The notes beneath the pieces are model-generated. The model was given only the letters and a program-made list of their open reading frames with translations, was not told where the DNA came from and ran no database searches. Source: Eubacterium sp. (GTDB lineage: Bacteria > Bacillota > Clostridia > Acetivibrionales > DSM-1351). From it: 49,448 bases of DNA. The position numbers and the translations under genes are program-made. Shown in pieces: positions 49,437 through 49,448 of this stretch (within the stretch, counting starts at the first letter, position 1; every line of letters begins with the position of its first letter). Where the stretch lies: contig JAQSXC010000010.1 of the NCBI GenBank assembly GCA_029266335.1, positions 1 to 49,448 on the forward strand, written 5' to 3'.

Positions 49437-49448
49437 CAAAGCCTTTCT

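Overview
The window is AT-rich, gene-dense DNA from a low-GC Firmicute. Anaerobic, cellulolytic Clostridia (Ruminiclostridium / Clostridium cluster III type) are my best guess. This rests on the AT-rich intergenic DNA, strong GGAGG ribosome sites with some TTG and GTG starts, an SLH-domain surface protein, a cytoplasmic GH3 beta-glucosidase, a c-di-GMP-I riboswitch and the PadR/MerR/XRE regulators. No rRNA, tRNA, CRISPR array or intact insertion sequence was seen. The organism is an inference; the gene calls rest on motifs read in the translations.

Layout. 1-4.1 kb: the tail of a WYL regulator, a small membrane protein, a GT1-type glycosyltransferase, and a PadR regulator with a flavodoxin-fold reductase; three copies of one palindrome mark the PadR regulon. 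4.3-7 kb: an SsuABC/TauABC-like importer (binding lipoprotein, ATPase, permease) behind a GC-rich leader hairpin. 7.3-11.7 kb: an SH3/NlpC-P60 wall hydrolase, a zinc-ribbon protein, a chemoreceptor under a c-di-GMP-I riboswitch with terminator, and a DEDDh exonuclease on the minus strand. 11.9-15.2 kb: an NAD-salvage operon, nrtR-pncA-pncB, with a consensus promoter overlapped by a palindromic NrtR operator. 15.3-23.1 kb: a DUF2339/DUF3999 membrane pair, an OmpR-type two-component system and a VWA lipoprotein. 23.1-28.5 kb: gene remnants, a YccF protein, an SLH protein, and a divergent XRE-TPR regulator / MFS exporter pair.

28.6-33.4 kb is the most unusual block: a tight operon of a DUF350 membrane protein, a 56-aa protein, an unknown 212-aa protein, a Ser/Gly/Tyr-rich lipoprotein, an 821-aa protein made of two tandem glutathionylspermidine-synthase-like ATP-grasp modules, and a membrane-anchored protein. 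DUF350, small lipoprotein and GspS-like ATP-grasp together recall E. coli yjfL-yjfM-yjfC. A NfeD-like/flotillin pair at 46.1-48.4 kb resembles E. coli yqiJ-yqiK and may serve the same envelope theme.

33.6-42.3 kb: an ABC exporter, a long MerR regulator with a 19-bp-spacer promoter, a serine-hydrolase-fold protein that lacks its SxxK motif, a second PadR regulator with a perfect inverted-repeat operator and a metallo-beta-lactamase-fold partner, a free methionine-R-sulfoxide reductase and a small Cys-containing protein. 42.5-43.4 kb contains two candidate structured RNAs; the second (43186-43339) has a 19-bp closing stem and nested helices and is probably a standalone ncRNA. The window ends with the GH3 enzyme, the NfeD/flotillin pair, an unknown membrane protein and a GC-rich structured edge.
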